DNA of 64,000 nucleotides from Posidonia oceanica (lineage: Eukaryota > Streptophyta > Magnoliopsida > Alismatales > Posidoniaceae): the NCBI GenBank assembly GCA_037176725.1, contig JAZBRS010000049.1, positions 37,130,001-37,194,000 of the forward strand. Reading direction: 5' to 3'. The notes under the pieces were generated by a model that saw nothing but the letters and a program-made list of their open reading frames with translations, was not told the DNA's origin and ran no database searches. The translations under genes and the position numbers were made by a program. This document shows positions 9,826 to 20,527 of this stretch, in pieces; position 1 is the stretch's first letter; each line of letters starts with the position of its first letter.

Positions 9826-12800
9826 ATGGAGCAGCGGATTGACCATTTCTACACGAGAGCGGCGAAACGGGCGAGGATTGGACCTTCCCCCTTCGACGAA
9901 CCGGCGGTGGAGGCAACAGCTAAGGCTGCTGCCACGCGTAGGACGGCGGCGGGAGCGGCGGGAGACGCCGGCGTGGACGTGGCAGGCAGCGGGATGGCCG
10001 AGGTGGCTATTCCGATGGCTGCGGGGACTGTTCCAGTGGCCGTGAGGGTTGGGCCGGTGGCTCTGGTGGCCGTGGAGGCCGAGGTGGGTGTGGCAGACGT
10101 GGTGGGGGCTGGTGGTGTCGCGGCGATGCCCAGGGCGACGTCTGGTGGCGATCCCACAGCTGCGGGGGTGGAGACGGGAAGCGTCGTGGGCAGTTCTGCG
10201 GAAACCGAGGCGGTGGTCGGCGATGACGCCGTGGCGGTGGAGGTGATGGCCAGTGAGGCCACCGTGGGGGAGAGTTCTAGCTCCGGGGAGGCCGAAGAGT
10301 CAATGGCAGAGGCGGTCCATAGTACGAGTACGTCCTTTAGCTTGGGGGATTCTGAAGAGACGGTCTCAGAGGCGAGACCTGAGGTCGGTCCAGATGAGGC
10401 GGGGCCCTCGGAGGTGCCCGAGGTGCGGCCGGTCGACCCCCTCCTTGCACAGTTTGGGGAGGACTGCAGTTGGTGGCGAAACATAGTGGATTTCGTCCGG
10501 TGGGAGGCGGAGGGCGTCACGAGGGATCCCCCGGACTACTAGCAAGAGGCGATCCCCAGAGACGAGGTGCAGGAGTCGGGACCGTGCAGGGACGCATCCC
10601 GATCAGAGTACGCCACTGCCACACTGGCCTCCAGGGGACAGGTATACATTTTCCATTCTTTTTTCCTTTATTTTGGTAAATTATTTCATCCGGACTGATA
10701 ATTTTCCTGTTTACTTGTAGAGTCGAGCATCGGCTGTGACTCGCTGCTACTGGGGTCAGGTCTGCCGGTCCTACGCCTTGTTGGCTTCTTTCCAGCAGGA
10801 GCGTCTGGATCGGATGGGGTTTGGGCGTTTCTTGTCCATCCCGGACTTTCCCCTCCGTCCGATGTTTCTGGAGGCGGTGGCAGAGCGGTGGAGCTTTCGG
10901 ACGAGCTTGATCGTGACCCGGGCAAGCGAGTTTGTCCTCTCACTTGAGGACATGGCACGGTTGACTAGTCTCCGGGTTACGAGTAGGCCAGTGACAGGGA
11001 GAGTGCACCCGAGCTACTCAGTTTTGGCGCAGGAGCTCGTAGGGCGCCAGTTAGCCATGAGCAGGGAGCAGCTCGTGGTGATTACCTCTGCGATCTGCTG
11101 GGTGAGTGAGCTGGCGAAGACAGTTGAGGGACCAGGCGTGGAGGCTGACCAGCAGCTGTGGGCCTTCCTCTTGGTGCTGTTCGGGGAGGTGCTCTTCTCG
11201 CACTCCTCCTCGAAGCTCTCGGCGTGGTTTCTTCCCCTTCTGGCGGACCTGGGGCGTGTGGAAGAGTACACTTGGGGTGCGGCGAGCTTGGCACACCTGT
11301 ACTCCACCTTGTTCCGCTTCACCAATGGCAGTTCTCGCCAGCTGGGCGGGAACCTGCCTTTCCTTCAAGTAAATCTGCATATTTAAGCTTGTATTGAATA
11401 TTATATTCTTGCTAACAGCTTTCTTGTTTCGCATGCAGATGTGGGCGTGGGACCATTTTTCTTTTCTGCGCCCTGCCCCTCCTCCGGTTCCTCCTTCCGG
11501 TGTCCCCTTTCCCCGGGGACTATTTTGGGCTGCTGCTGAACAGGCCCTCGAGCCTGCTGATGACAACCGCTATGTCAGTCGTCTACTTTTTGAGCTTCTT
11601 GTCCCGGCTCAGGTAACTTTTAATTTCAGCTTTTGTTTATTTGTTTATGCTGCTTACTGACATGTATTGCTCTTTTCAGGTGGCTTGGCGTCCCCGAGAT
11701 TGCCTGTGATCGGGCCATTTTCGACCAGGACGTATGGATCCACTGCTGGAACCACTGCCATTTCCAGCAAATCAGTAGGGCAGTACGGCAGCTAGGGCAT
11801 CTGCAGGCTTGGCCTTCTCCTCCTCCTCACCGGGTTTGGCGAGAGACATGTGGCGGGGGCAGCCGTGCTCGCCACTGGGTAGACGTCTACGGCCCACAGC
11901 TTCTGGACTGGGCCCGTCATGGTTCTCCTGCTCCGACGGACACTTTAGAGGAGGATGAGGTGGACTGGGCTGCGTGGATAGACCGGGAGTTTTCCTCTCT
12001 GATGATCTTCCACCGGTCCCACTTCCTTAGGCGCGGGAACCTTCCTTTAGGGGACACCGATCCCGGGGAGGCAGTGGTTTCTCGTGCAGCCCTATTGGAG
12101 GAGGTTCAGTCTTCTCGCGCCTAGCTAAAGATAGCGGTGAGCTTTTGAATTGCATTTTGTATATTGTTAATTCAATTTGGCTAATTGGCTTTCTTTCCTT
12201 TGCAGCTCAAGACAGCCGATGAGCGGGCTCAGCAGGAGTGCCATTTGACCCAGCAGCTCTTCGCTCTAACCGGGGTGATTGACCGTCTACGGGCCTCCGC
12301 TTCTCAGGTATATTTTCACAAATAGCTTTTGTAGTTTGGATATGAATCATGATTTGACTTGGATCTTCCTTTTCAACCTTCGACCAGCAGTGCTCCACCT
12401 CCGGACCGCTCAGAGGAGATTTCCCACCTCCAAGAGAAGGTAAATATGCTTTCATTTCCTTTCTGCTTTTGAAAACCCCTTGGTACTGACGCCATTACTT
12501 GCAGGTCGCTTATCTAGAGGGTGAGCTGAGGGAGCGGGCTGGTGACTTCATAGCCGCCAGCTCGGTCGGGAGGTTAGAGGAGCTTGAGGGGACAGTCACT
12601 GCTAGGAGTGCTCGGGTCCAGGAGCTGGAGCAGTAGGTGGCTGATAGGGATGCTGAGATTGCCCAGTCTCAAGCGGTATAATTTAGTTTGATGCTTCTTT
12701 ATGTCCTTTATGTCCTTGCTCGTATCTGACATTTGGATTGTTTCCCTCCTCAGAGCATGGCAGAGACTATTTCCCAGCTTGAGTTCAAGCTGGGGCACTA

Positions 12801-13011
12801 CCGGAGGTTCGCCTTTACTGCCGATGTTAGGCTCGAGGTGTCTGTTCCTCCTGTGTCGAGCCGCCGGTCGGGTAGCCACTCCCGGTCTGTTTCCAGGGCC
12901 CTGTTAGGTGTTTTAGTTCGACAGTCGCCTCGTCCCCCTACTGCCCATTCTCCGGCTCCTGCTCCAATTTCTGCTCCGGCTCCTGAGGGTGAGGGAGAGA
13001 GTGCTCCCTAG
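9826..13011 (+). pseudogene. P2: plant-mobile-domain protein with coiled-coil tail, eight exons, antisense gene of E1
   Basis: Exons with GT-AG borders: 9826-10641, 10721-11368, 11439-11612, 11680-12136, 12206-12307, about 12388-12439, 12505-12675 and 12754-13011. Exon 1 codes for a basic start (MEQRIDHFYTRAAKRARIG) and an alanine-, valine- and glutamate-rich spacer. Exons 2-4 hold the PMD: MGFGRFLSIPDFPLRP, then a helix with LSLEDMARLTSLRV, then VWIHCWNHCHFQQISRAVRQLG. Exons 5-8 code for a heptad-rich, probably coiled-coil segment and a serine/proline tail. TAG stops fall at 10540, 12122 and 12634, and a frameshift is needed near 11690, so it is inactive. Introns antisense to the genomic RNA would survive retrotransposition, which fits a gene expressed from its own promoter. 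Exon 6 borders are the least certain. Confidence 0.72.
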
Positions 13012-13489
13012 CTTTTTGTACTTCAGGGGTATGCCCCGGTGACTTTGTAGAACAATTGTACATTTTGAAATAATATAAATTTCTGTACACTTAGTAAACT
13101 TGTCAAATACTTCTTTTAAATTACCTTTCCCAAAGCTAAAGTGAACTTAAGTGACCAATATGGTAAAATAATGGCCCTTAATTCAAATTAACTTGAAACC
13201 AGCATATTCAAGTGAAATAGTATGTAAATGACATAGTTATATGGAAAGATTTCACCTGGGAGCTTAAGAACTGAATTTTGAAGTCGTCGTCGCCTTAACG
13301 AGCTGTTAACTTGATGAAACGAGCAACCGGCGATTCCGACTAGCCCAGATGTCCGAAAAATATGAAACCAACGCTCGCACGTGTATTTCAACTTAGTTAA
13401 GCCTCTGGAATGGGCAAATCGGGCGAATGCAACTCAATCACGGATCAGAGGGCGATCCAGCCAAGTTCAGTGACTTAAGTCACTGATAA

Positions 13490-13742
13490 AACGTTATACG
13501 CCTCAAATGGAGCGGCCAACGTTATCCGCTTCAACTTCTGTGTCCAACGTCGGTAGCTGCTCTAAACGTTATACGCCTCAGATGGCACGGCTAACGTTGG
13601 ACGCGCAGAGTCTCGCGTACAACGAAGCGAGCCCAGAAAATTTTCTTTCCTTTCCTGTTCTTGGCTAATCTTTCGGAATGCTTGCGAAATTTTCTCAATG
13701 TCCGTGTGAAAGATTTCCGATGATCCTCCTGTGCTTATAAAG
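13490..13742 (+). promoter_or_regulatory. Promoter of P3: AACGTT motif cluster plus TATA box
   Basis: AACGTTATACGC at 13490-13501 and 13565-13576, GCGGCCAACGTTATCCGC near 13512-13529, AACGTTGGACGC at 13593-13604 and GCGTACAACG at 13615-13624. TATAAAG follows at 13736-13742, 94 bp before the ATG of P3. Confidence 0.68.
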
Positions 13743-13829
13743 ACTTGGCCACCCCTTTGATTGCTCTTTTTCCTTTCCACTGATTTCTTCCTTATTTTCG
13801 CTTCTTCCTTCCTTCTCTCTTTTGCTTTC

Positions 13830-15170
13830 ATGGCTTCTAGCTCAGTCCCCAATGTCTTCATGCACAACAAGAAGGGGGTTGTAAAACCTTTGGAAGAGAT
13901 TGAAGGGCATATGATGTCCCTTATCAAGACGGGAAAGGTATGATCTTCTTCATTGGTCCCTTCACACTCCTTTTGTTCCTCATGCTTCTGAACTTCTTTG
14001 CAGGAAATCCTCAACTTCACCAAGACACCTTGCTTTGACAATGATTTCCCCTACTACTCCACTTGGGTGAAGGATTTTGTGCTCTGGGCTTGGGAGAAGA
14101 AATCTGCTTTAGCCCGTACGTGCTTTGATGGACTTCTGGATTTGTTGGGCACAAACTTGGATTGGCCCCTGCTTCACGCCTCATGCGCCTTCTAGAGTCC
14201 TGAGACTCATACTTTCTTCTTTGGGGGTTGTGAGGCAACAATCCTAGTGGAGGATGTTCACAGCTTGCTTGGTGTAACTCAGATTGGAGCGGCCCGACCA
14301 GATATTGACTTCCCATTGCCGTGTGGAACAGCGGATATGCAAACATATGTAGTCTGCATCTTCACCCTTCCGCCTACCTTCCCAGTGATCAGAAGTCGTA
14401 GACTCAACTTGGTGCATTTGTACTTCAGCTTCCGACGGATTGAGGAATCTGCCTCTCAGGATCAGCTGTTGGTGTGTCTGCATTTACTAATTGGAGGCCT
14501 CACTTTATTTGTCACCAAGGATTTCTCCTTGGATGTCTACCATACTGAGTTCTTGATAAGCCTTACTGAGCATTTCTAGCGCTCTCCTTCAGTGGCCATT
14601 CTTGCTGCCACATATCTTGGCCTGACCAGCGTTTCCACTGGAGGGGATTTTGTAGGCTCTCCTTTCCTTCTTTCCAAGTGACTGCAGGTCCATTTCCCGA
14701 GGCTTAGGCCCGTGAAGACAGATTTGATTGAGGAAAGGGTTTGCACTTTGTCTGCTGCCCCTATTGATATTTCTGTGCCTTCCACGTCCCTTTCTCATAA
14801 GCAACAGGCACGAGGCTCTTCAGTTGAGTTGGAGCTGATAGGGCCTACCCACTTTGTAGTGTACAACTCCCATCGTTGCTTTGAGATGTTGGGGTAGAAG
14901 AAAGGGGTGCCGCCTCGGCTGAGCTTTATTCCTCGTATTCGGGTTCGGGAGCGCAGTCTTCCATCTGATGCAGTAATGGTGTACTACATTCGGGCTATCT
15001 GGTCGTCTCTAGACCGCCATGATGATTCAGAGGGGCCATCAACTGCTCCTTGCTGCCTACCACGGGAGGATGCGCATTGGAAGTGATATTCAAAGCTACT
15101 GCCCAAACCCGAGGAGTGGGTCAAAGCGACAGGCGTGCTGCGCAGAAAAAGGAAGAAGATGGTTAGATAG
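13830..15170 (+). pseudogene. P3: plant-mobile-domain protein, paralogue of P1, antisense gene of E1
   Basis: Exon 1 is 13830-13937 (MASSSVPNVFMHNKKG start) and exon 2 is 14004-15170, with a GT-AG intron in phase 0. The PMD core reads PETHTFFFGG then ATILVEDVHSLLGV, aligning with P1. It shares with P1 the later motif YNSHRCFEMLG (YNPQRCFSMLG in P1) and a basic end, RRKRKKMVR. In-frame stops are TAG 14193, TAG 14577, TGA 14679, TAG 14895 and TGA 15084. The first follows CAF where PMD relatives have an aromatic residue, and TGA 14679 aligns with the W of RWLEEHF in P1, so these look like TGG-to-stop changes. No frameshift is needed across exon 2. Dead in this copy; function unknown. Confidence 0.72.
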
Positions 15171-15337
15171 GCAATTTTTATTTTTGGGGACCATGTATCT
15201 TCTTCAGGGAATATATATTTCATTTTCATCCTTGTTCATGTGTTTTGAATTGTTCTGAGTTTAGAAATACTCCCTGGTGACTTCGATGTTTGCTCAAAAG
15301 CCTTCTGCCCAAAAATCTGCAGTTAAGTCACAGCTAA

Positions 15338-15442
15338 AACGTAAGACGCGGAAGATCAGGCGTCCAACATCACTCTGTTGATCGTTATACGCTTCAGATG
15401 GCGCGTCTAACGTTAGACGCTGATATTTGCTCGTTTAACGCT
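15338..15442. promoter_or_regulatory. AACGTT motif cluster between P3 and integrase
   Basis: AACGTAAGACGC at 15338-15349, TCGTTATACGC at 15382-15392 and a perfect 18-bp palindrome GCGTCTAACGTTAGACGC at 15403-15420. No TATA box is seen nearby on either strand, so this may be a terminator-side or boundary copy of the motif, or a remnant of a lost promoter. Confidence 0.55.
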
Positions 15443-16780
15443 CCTGGGCTGTTTTCCTGCATTACCTTAGCAAATTTGTTAGTCCATCTAGGGGTATGAT
15501 TGCCCCTAGTCCAAAGTGCCTCCTGGAAACTCAAAAACATTTTTAACATTGTGAAATTAGCATGGTCACAAAACACTTGGTAACAATCTATATATAATGC
15601 ATACTTTAAGCAAACCTAATGCTATGACTGGGAAAGAAATTAAGAGAAACTTAGGTTTTGAATAACAAGCATTGGCCTCAGCTTTGTTGTCTAAAGATGA
15701 TATGCCAAACGAGGGACTGTCTCTTCTTAAGATCCCAGTCTTAGCTCGTAGGCGAATACCAAGCGACCATCCTGAATAGGAGGGGTTGGGTACGACGCGG
15801 AGTCGTAAAATGTCTTAGATTTCGCATCACTGGCCTGTACTTGTTATCAATTTCATGAGATGATGTTGATTGGGTAAATTTTACCCTATTCATTATTTTT
15901 GGATTTTTTTTATTTTATCATTTTTTGGATTTTTGGCTTTATCATTTTTTGGATTTTTGATTTTATCATTTTTTTGGATTTTTGGCTTTATCATTTTTTT
16001 GGATTTTCGATTTTATCATTTTTTTGGATTTTTTATTATATGGGAGATGAAGAATTCTCCGGGAAGTTGGGAAAACTGGGAACCTCATGGTTGGAAAACC
16101 TTGACAGTTTGGTCCCTTGTGCATCCTAGAGTTAGAAAATACCACGAGCTTATTTTGGCACCTAACTGCCCCTAGACCTAGGCTTCTGCCCTTTGCCTCT
16201 AAGTGTTCAGTGCAGGATGTAGGTAGAAGGAAAGTCCATGCCCTATCCTGGTTCAAGGTTGATTCCTACTGCGCTTAGTATTCCCCAGCTTTTCAGCTTT
16301 TTTTTTTTTTTTTGACTCTTGGACAGCTTCTTTGCTGCCGTCTTTCCCACACTCTTTCTTTTCCTTGCTCATGGATAGCTTCTTTGCTGCCTTCTTTTCT
16401 GACCCTTTTCGCTTTCTTTTCTGGGTACTTTGGCAAGTAGTCTCACCCCTTCTGAGTGCTCGCCCAATAGATACTTGTTCTTTGACGAACCGAGACACTC
16501 TTTCATTTGGTACACTCCCCTTTTTTCTGCACTTCTAAGTTTTGGCCTTATATGCCTACCCAATTTGTACTAGGGTAACACGCCTGACTCGAAGGTTGTG
16601 TGTGGACTTGTTATTCATGAACTGGGAGGGGGCTCATTATGATTTGCCTCTATCTCAGTGTGGGACCATTTCCTTTCCTTCTCCCACAAGGTGTTTGTGG
16701 GGTGAGGCCAGGGTGAGATTCCTAGGCCTCAACAGCAGAGGGCCCTCGAGCACGGGTAGTCTAATGGCTCAGTGTGCATA
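15443..16780. other. Non-coding spacer of E1 between P3 and integrase
   Basis: No gene is supported. At 15893-16035 a T-rich unit of about 25 bp (ATCATTTTTTTGGATTTT, alternating with GGCTTT or GATTTT) repeats about six times. At 16253-16498 a lysine-rich open frame lies on the minus strand with no recognisable domain. The rest shows nothing I can name. Confidence 0.6.
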
Positions 16781-18169
16781 TCAAGGGTAGTACCTTTTGA
16801 GGTGCAGTGCATTCTAGGGGTATTCAAGCCTAGTGCCATCCTCTTTGGCCAAACAATAGGCATTGCCCGGATATACCTCAACTACCAAGTATGGTCCTTC
16901 CCAATTTGGTCTCAGTTTCCCATGCTTGCGAGGAAGGATTTCTTTAAGCACCCATTCACCAATATTGAATTTACGTTCAATTACTCTCTTCTTATATGCT
17001 CTTGCAAGTCATTCTTGGTAGAGGCGTGCATGCTCAGCTGCTTGCAACCGTGTCTCATCTAGCAAATCTAACTATAGACTTAATAATTGCCTCTTATCCT
17101 CGGCAGTTATCTCAATGTCGAGTTGTATCCTGGATGAGGGAACCATGACCTCAAATGGGACTACCGTCTCTATACCATAAGTAAGCGCAAACGGGGTTTG
17201 GCCCGTAGGCATTCTTATGAAGGTTCGATAGGCCCACAAGGTATCAATTAGCTTATCTGTCCAGTCATGTCCCTTGGCCCCTACCATTTTCTTAAGGATT
17301 CGAATTAATGTTTTATTAGTAGCTTCAGCTTGCCCATTACCTTGGGGCTAATATGGCGATGAATGATGCAAATCGATCTTAAACTTTTTACAGAGCTTTT
17401 TGAAGTCTTGGGATACGAAGATTGCGCCATTGTCTGCTACCAATTTCTTTGGGATCCCGAACCTTGAGATGATATTCTTCCGCACGAACTTGCAAAGATT
17501 TGAAGCTTTGATTTCAGTGAACGCTTCCGCTTCAGCCCATTTAGTGAAGTACTCAGTGGCTGTGAGGATGAACCTATTCTGCTTTTTAGTGTCGAATGGT
17601 CCGGCGACATCAAATGCCCACATAGAGAAGGGCCACACTGCTTGGGTCGGATTCAATTCTGATGCTGGTGCATGTATTCTGTCTGCATGGATCTGGCACA
17701 GCCTACACCTTCTCACTTTGTTTGCGCAATCTGCCTCCATTGTGGGCCAGTAGTATCCTCTGCACAATATCATTTTTGCCATGAATTGAGAACTGATGTG
17801 TCCTCCACATATGCCTTCATGCATTTCTCCGATGATAACTTCGACCTCCTCATAAGTGACACAGCGCAGCTCTATTCTGCTGAAGGACCTTTTGAAAAGG
17901 ACCCCGGCTCTCATGAAGTATCTTGTAGCCATCCTCCGGACTGCCTCCTTGTCTTGTGAAGTTGCGTAGTCGGGGAAGATCCCGTCTTGAATGTAGTTCT
18001 AGATGTCAAAGAACCATGGGTACCTGTCATCCTCTATGTTGTAGCAAACATCAAACATGCCTACTCTTGGTTCCCCAACTTTTTGTCTAAGCTCCACGGC
18101 CCATGGCTCAGTTGAGTCAATGGCAGGTGTCCTATGTTGCTGAACCATTATGGTTTGCTCCCGGATGTT
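16781..18169 (-). pseudogene. int: E1 integrase
   Basis: Joins element cDNA to target DNA in the nucleus. The zinc-binding HHCC module is visible as HEGICGGH followed by RRCRLCQ. The core shows the catalytic D in WAFDVAGPF, D in VADNGAIF and E in NGQAEATN. The C-terminal GPY/F-like motif is LRPNWEGPYLVVEV, and the protein ends ALHLKRYYP at 16781. TAG, TGA and TAA stops interrupt it, including at 17348 and 17072, but all pieces stay in one reading frame. The catalytic residues survive although the ORF does not. Confidence 0.88.
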
Positions 18170-18634
18170 GATGGGGAACTCGATCGAGGAAGCCCACGAA
18201 GCGAGAGCATCCGCTAGTAGGTTATGACTTCAGAGGGTGTAGACGTACACCACTTGCTGAAATCGTGCCAATAGGAGGCGTGCGATGCCTTTGTATTCTT
18301 CTAGCCTTGGGTTGAGGGTTCTATACTTGTTCAGAATTTGTCTTAGAACCAACTGGGAGTCTCCGATGAGTTTCAACCGCCTTGCCCCTAACTCCAGTGC
18401 TAGGCGTAGTCCAAGGATCAAGGCCTCCTATTCTGCGACATTGTTGGTATTTGCGGCGAAGTTTAACTGTACAGCTCGAGGAATGAGAACTCCCTCCAGA
18501 GTGAGAAGTGCTACCCCGATGCCTGCCCCTTGTCTGTTGAGTGCTCCATCAAAGTAGAGAGTCCATTGTTGAGTGGGAGACTCGGTGGCCTGTATTTCCA
18601 GTATCTCCTCATCGGGGAAGTTTATTCAGACTGG
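18170..18634 (-). pseudogene. E1 second RNase H (aRH type)
   Basis: The segment WTLYFDGALN, then an acidic EALILGL helix, then LIGDSQLV and LLADALA matches the additional, archaeal-like RNase H known in Tat-clade elements. It lies between the RT/connection domain and integrase as expected. Stops occur inside it, one at 18422 within VAE-EALILGL and one at 18230. It would degrade the RNA strand of the RNA-DNA hybrid during reverse transcription. Confidence 0.8.
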
Positions 18635-20314
18635 TTAATAATCTTCTATTGGTAGTTCTGCTAGGTGATCTGCAATGGCCTGCCCCTTGACTGCCTTCTG
18701 AGACACATATTGCAAGTTGAATTTAGTGAGGAGAAGTTGCCACCTTGCCAACCTTCCAGAGAGGGCTGGCTTTTCGAACATATACCTGATTGGGTCCATC
18801 TTGGCAATGTAACAGACTTTACGGGCTAGGAAGTAGTGTCTCAACTTTTGAGATGCCCATACCAAGGCCAAGCAGTGCTTTTTTATGGATGTATATTTCT
18901 CTTCATAACCAAGGAAAGTTCTACTCAGATAGTAGATAGCCTTTTCCTTCTATCCATCCTCATCATGCTGAGCTAGCACTACCCCTATTAATGATGCAGT
19001 GGCTGCCACATAGAGTAGCAAAGGCTTCCCTGGCACAGGCGCTGATAAGACTGGGGGAGCCATGAGATATGCTTTGAGTACATCGAAAGCTTTCTGGCAT
19101 TTCTCATCCCAGGTGAATTCCTTTCCTCCTTTCAATAATTCATAAAATGGCTTACATCGATCTGCATGTTGTGAGATGAATCTCCTGATGAATTGTAAGT
19201 AGCCAATAAGTCCTCTGAGTTCCTTGATGTTTCTGGGCGGAGGCATCTGTGCTATTGCTCTGGCCTTCTGTGGGTCCACCTCGATTCCTCTTTTGCTGAT
19301 GATGAAGCCCAGTAGCTTCCCGACAATTACCCCAAACACGCATTTCTTTGGGTTCATTTTCAGCTGATATTGCCTTGCTCTATTCAGTACCCTTCTCAGT
19401 GCCTCAAAGTGTGCCTCTCTTGTTCTTGATTTGACCAAGATGTCGTCAACATACATTTCCATGCAATCGTGCATCATGTCGTGGAAGATGGCCATCATTG
19501 CTCTCTGATATGTTGCGCCGGCGTTCTTGAGACCGAATGGCATGACTACGTAGCAGTAGGTCTCCCATGGTGTGATGAACGACGTCTTCTCTTAGTCTTC
19601 CTCTGCTAGCTTAATCTGGTTGTAGCCGGAGAAACCATCTATGAAAGAAAGCATCTCAAATCCTGCTGTATTTTCCACTAGTAAATCAATATGTGGCAAA
19701 GGGAAGTCATCTTTGGGACAGGCGGCGTTGAGGTTGCGATAGTCAATGCAAACCCGAACTTTCCCGTCCTTTTTGGCCACTGGTACTATATTTGAGACCC
19801 AGCTGGGGTACACAACCACTCTGATGAATTTTACTTTGTGGAGCTTGTCAATCTCTTCTTTGACTTTGAGGGCGAGTTCCGGCCTTAGTCGTCTCAGCTT
19901 CTGCTTGACAGGCTTGGTTCCAGAGTTTAGTGGAAGCAGGTGTTCCACTATGGCTGATTGCAGTCCAGGCATATCCTCGTATTTGAAGGCCAGCACATCC
20001 ACAAACACTTTCAAGATTTGGATCATTTCCTCCCGCTCTTCTGGGCTCAGGCTTGCACTTATGAGTATTGGTTTTGGCTCTTCGGTGGTTCCCAAGTTGA
20101 CCTCCACAGTCTCCTCTTCGGCTGCCTTGGTTTACTCATCATATTTGTCCATGAGGTGCTTAAGGAGGTCGGAATCTGCCTCTTGATCTTCTTCCTCATC
20201 ACTGCAGCTCACCAGCTCATATGCTTCTATTCCTGCACACTTCCCAAACTGATCAAATTCTTCTACCAGGAAGACCATGTTAGCAGTAGCCAGTTCCTGA
20301 GGCAATGCCTCCAT
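18635..20314 (-). pseudogene. E1 reverse transcriptase with connection RNase H
   Basis: It begins with an acidic N-terminal segment (MEALPQELATANMVFLVEEF; then SDEEEDQEAD). RT follows with KPVKQKLRRLRPE, VRVCIDYRNLN, DGFSGYNQI, MPFGLKNAGATYQRAM and the catalytic YVDDILVK. Then come the thumb and connection, ending with ALVWASQKLRHYF and GQAIADHLAELP. Ty3/gypsy RTs copy genomic RNA in virus-like particles. In-frame stops include 19592 (TAA, where E5 has a methionine: EED-M-EKTSF) and 18950 (TAG). No frameshift is needed. Confidence 0.88.
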
Positions 20315-20527
20315 GTATTAACACACACGCACAGTTTTGGAAGCAGTGATCGAAGTTGACCGTGAGCTGCTAGAACTAACAAGGTGATCCTCTCCCTCAT
20401 TGAAAACAAAAAGCAAATTAGTTTTATTCCTAAGAAATGAAAACAATGCAGAATTAAACAAAGTTTTATTTACAACATCTAGGGGGATGCCCCTGAGTTA
20501 CCTCCATCAGTAGAGGTAGGCGCCTCT
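20315..20527 (-). other. Gap between protease/G-patch and RT of E1, possible intron
   Basis: The protease ORF ends at 20528 and the next coding segment starts near 20314 in the same frame. The sequence between is richer in A/T and has several stops. On the minus strand a good donor AG|GTAACT lies at 20502/20501 and a CTAGCAG acceptor at 20367. Ogre elements are known to have an intron between gag-pro and RT, so an intron here is plausible, but the exact borders are a guess. E5 lacks this gap. Confidence 0.4.

Noticed and set aside
9849..10520. 223-codon minus-strand frame opposite P2 exon 1
   Set aside because: Shadow frame of GC-rich P2 exon 1; low-complexity S/T/A/P and no domain.
16253..16498. 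Lysine-rich 81-codon frame downstream of E1 integrase
   Set aside because: Low-complexity sequence over an A/G-rich tract; no homologue recognised and no start context.
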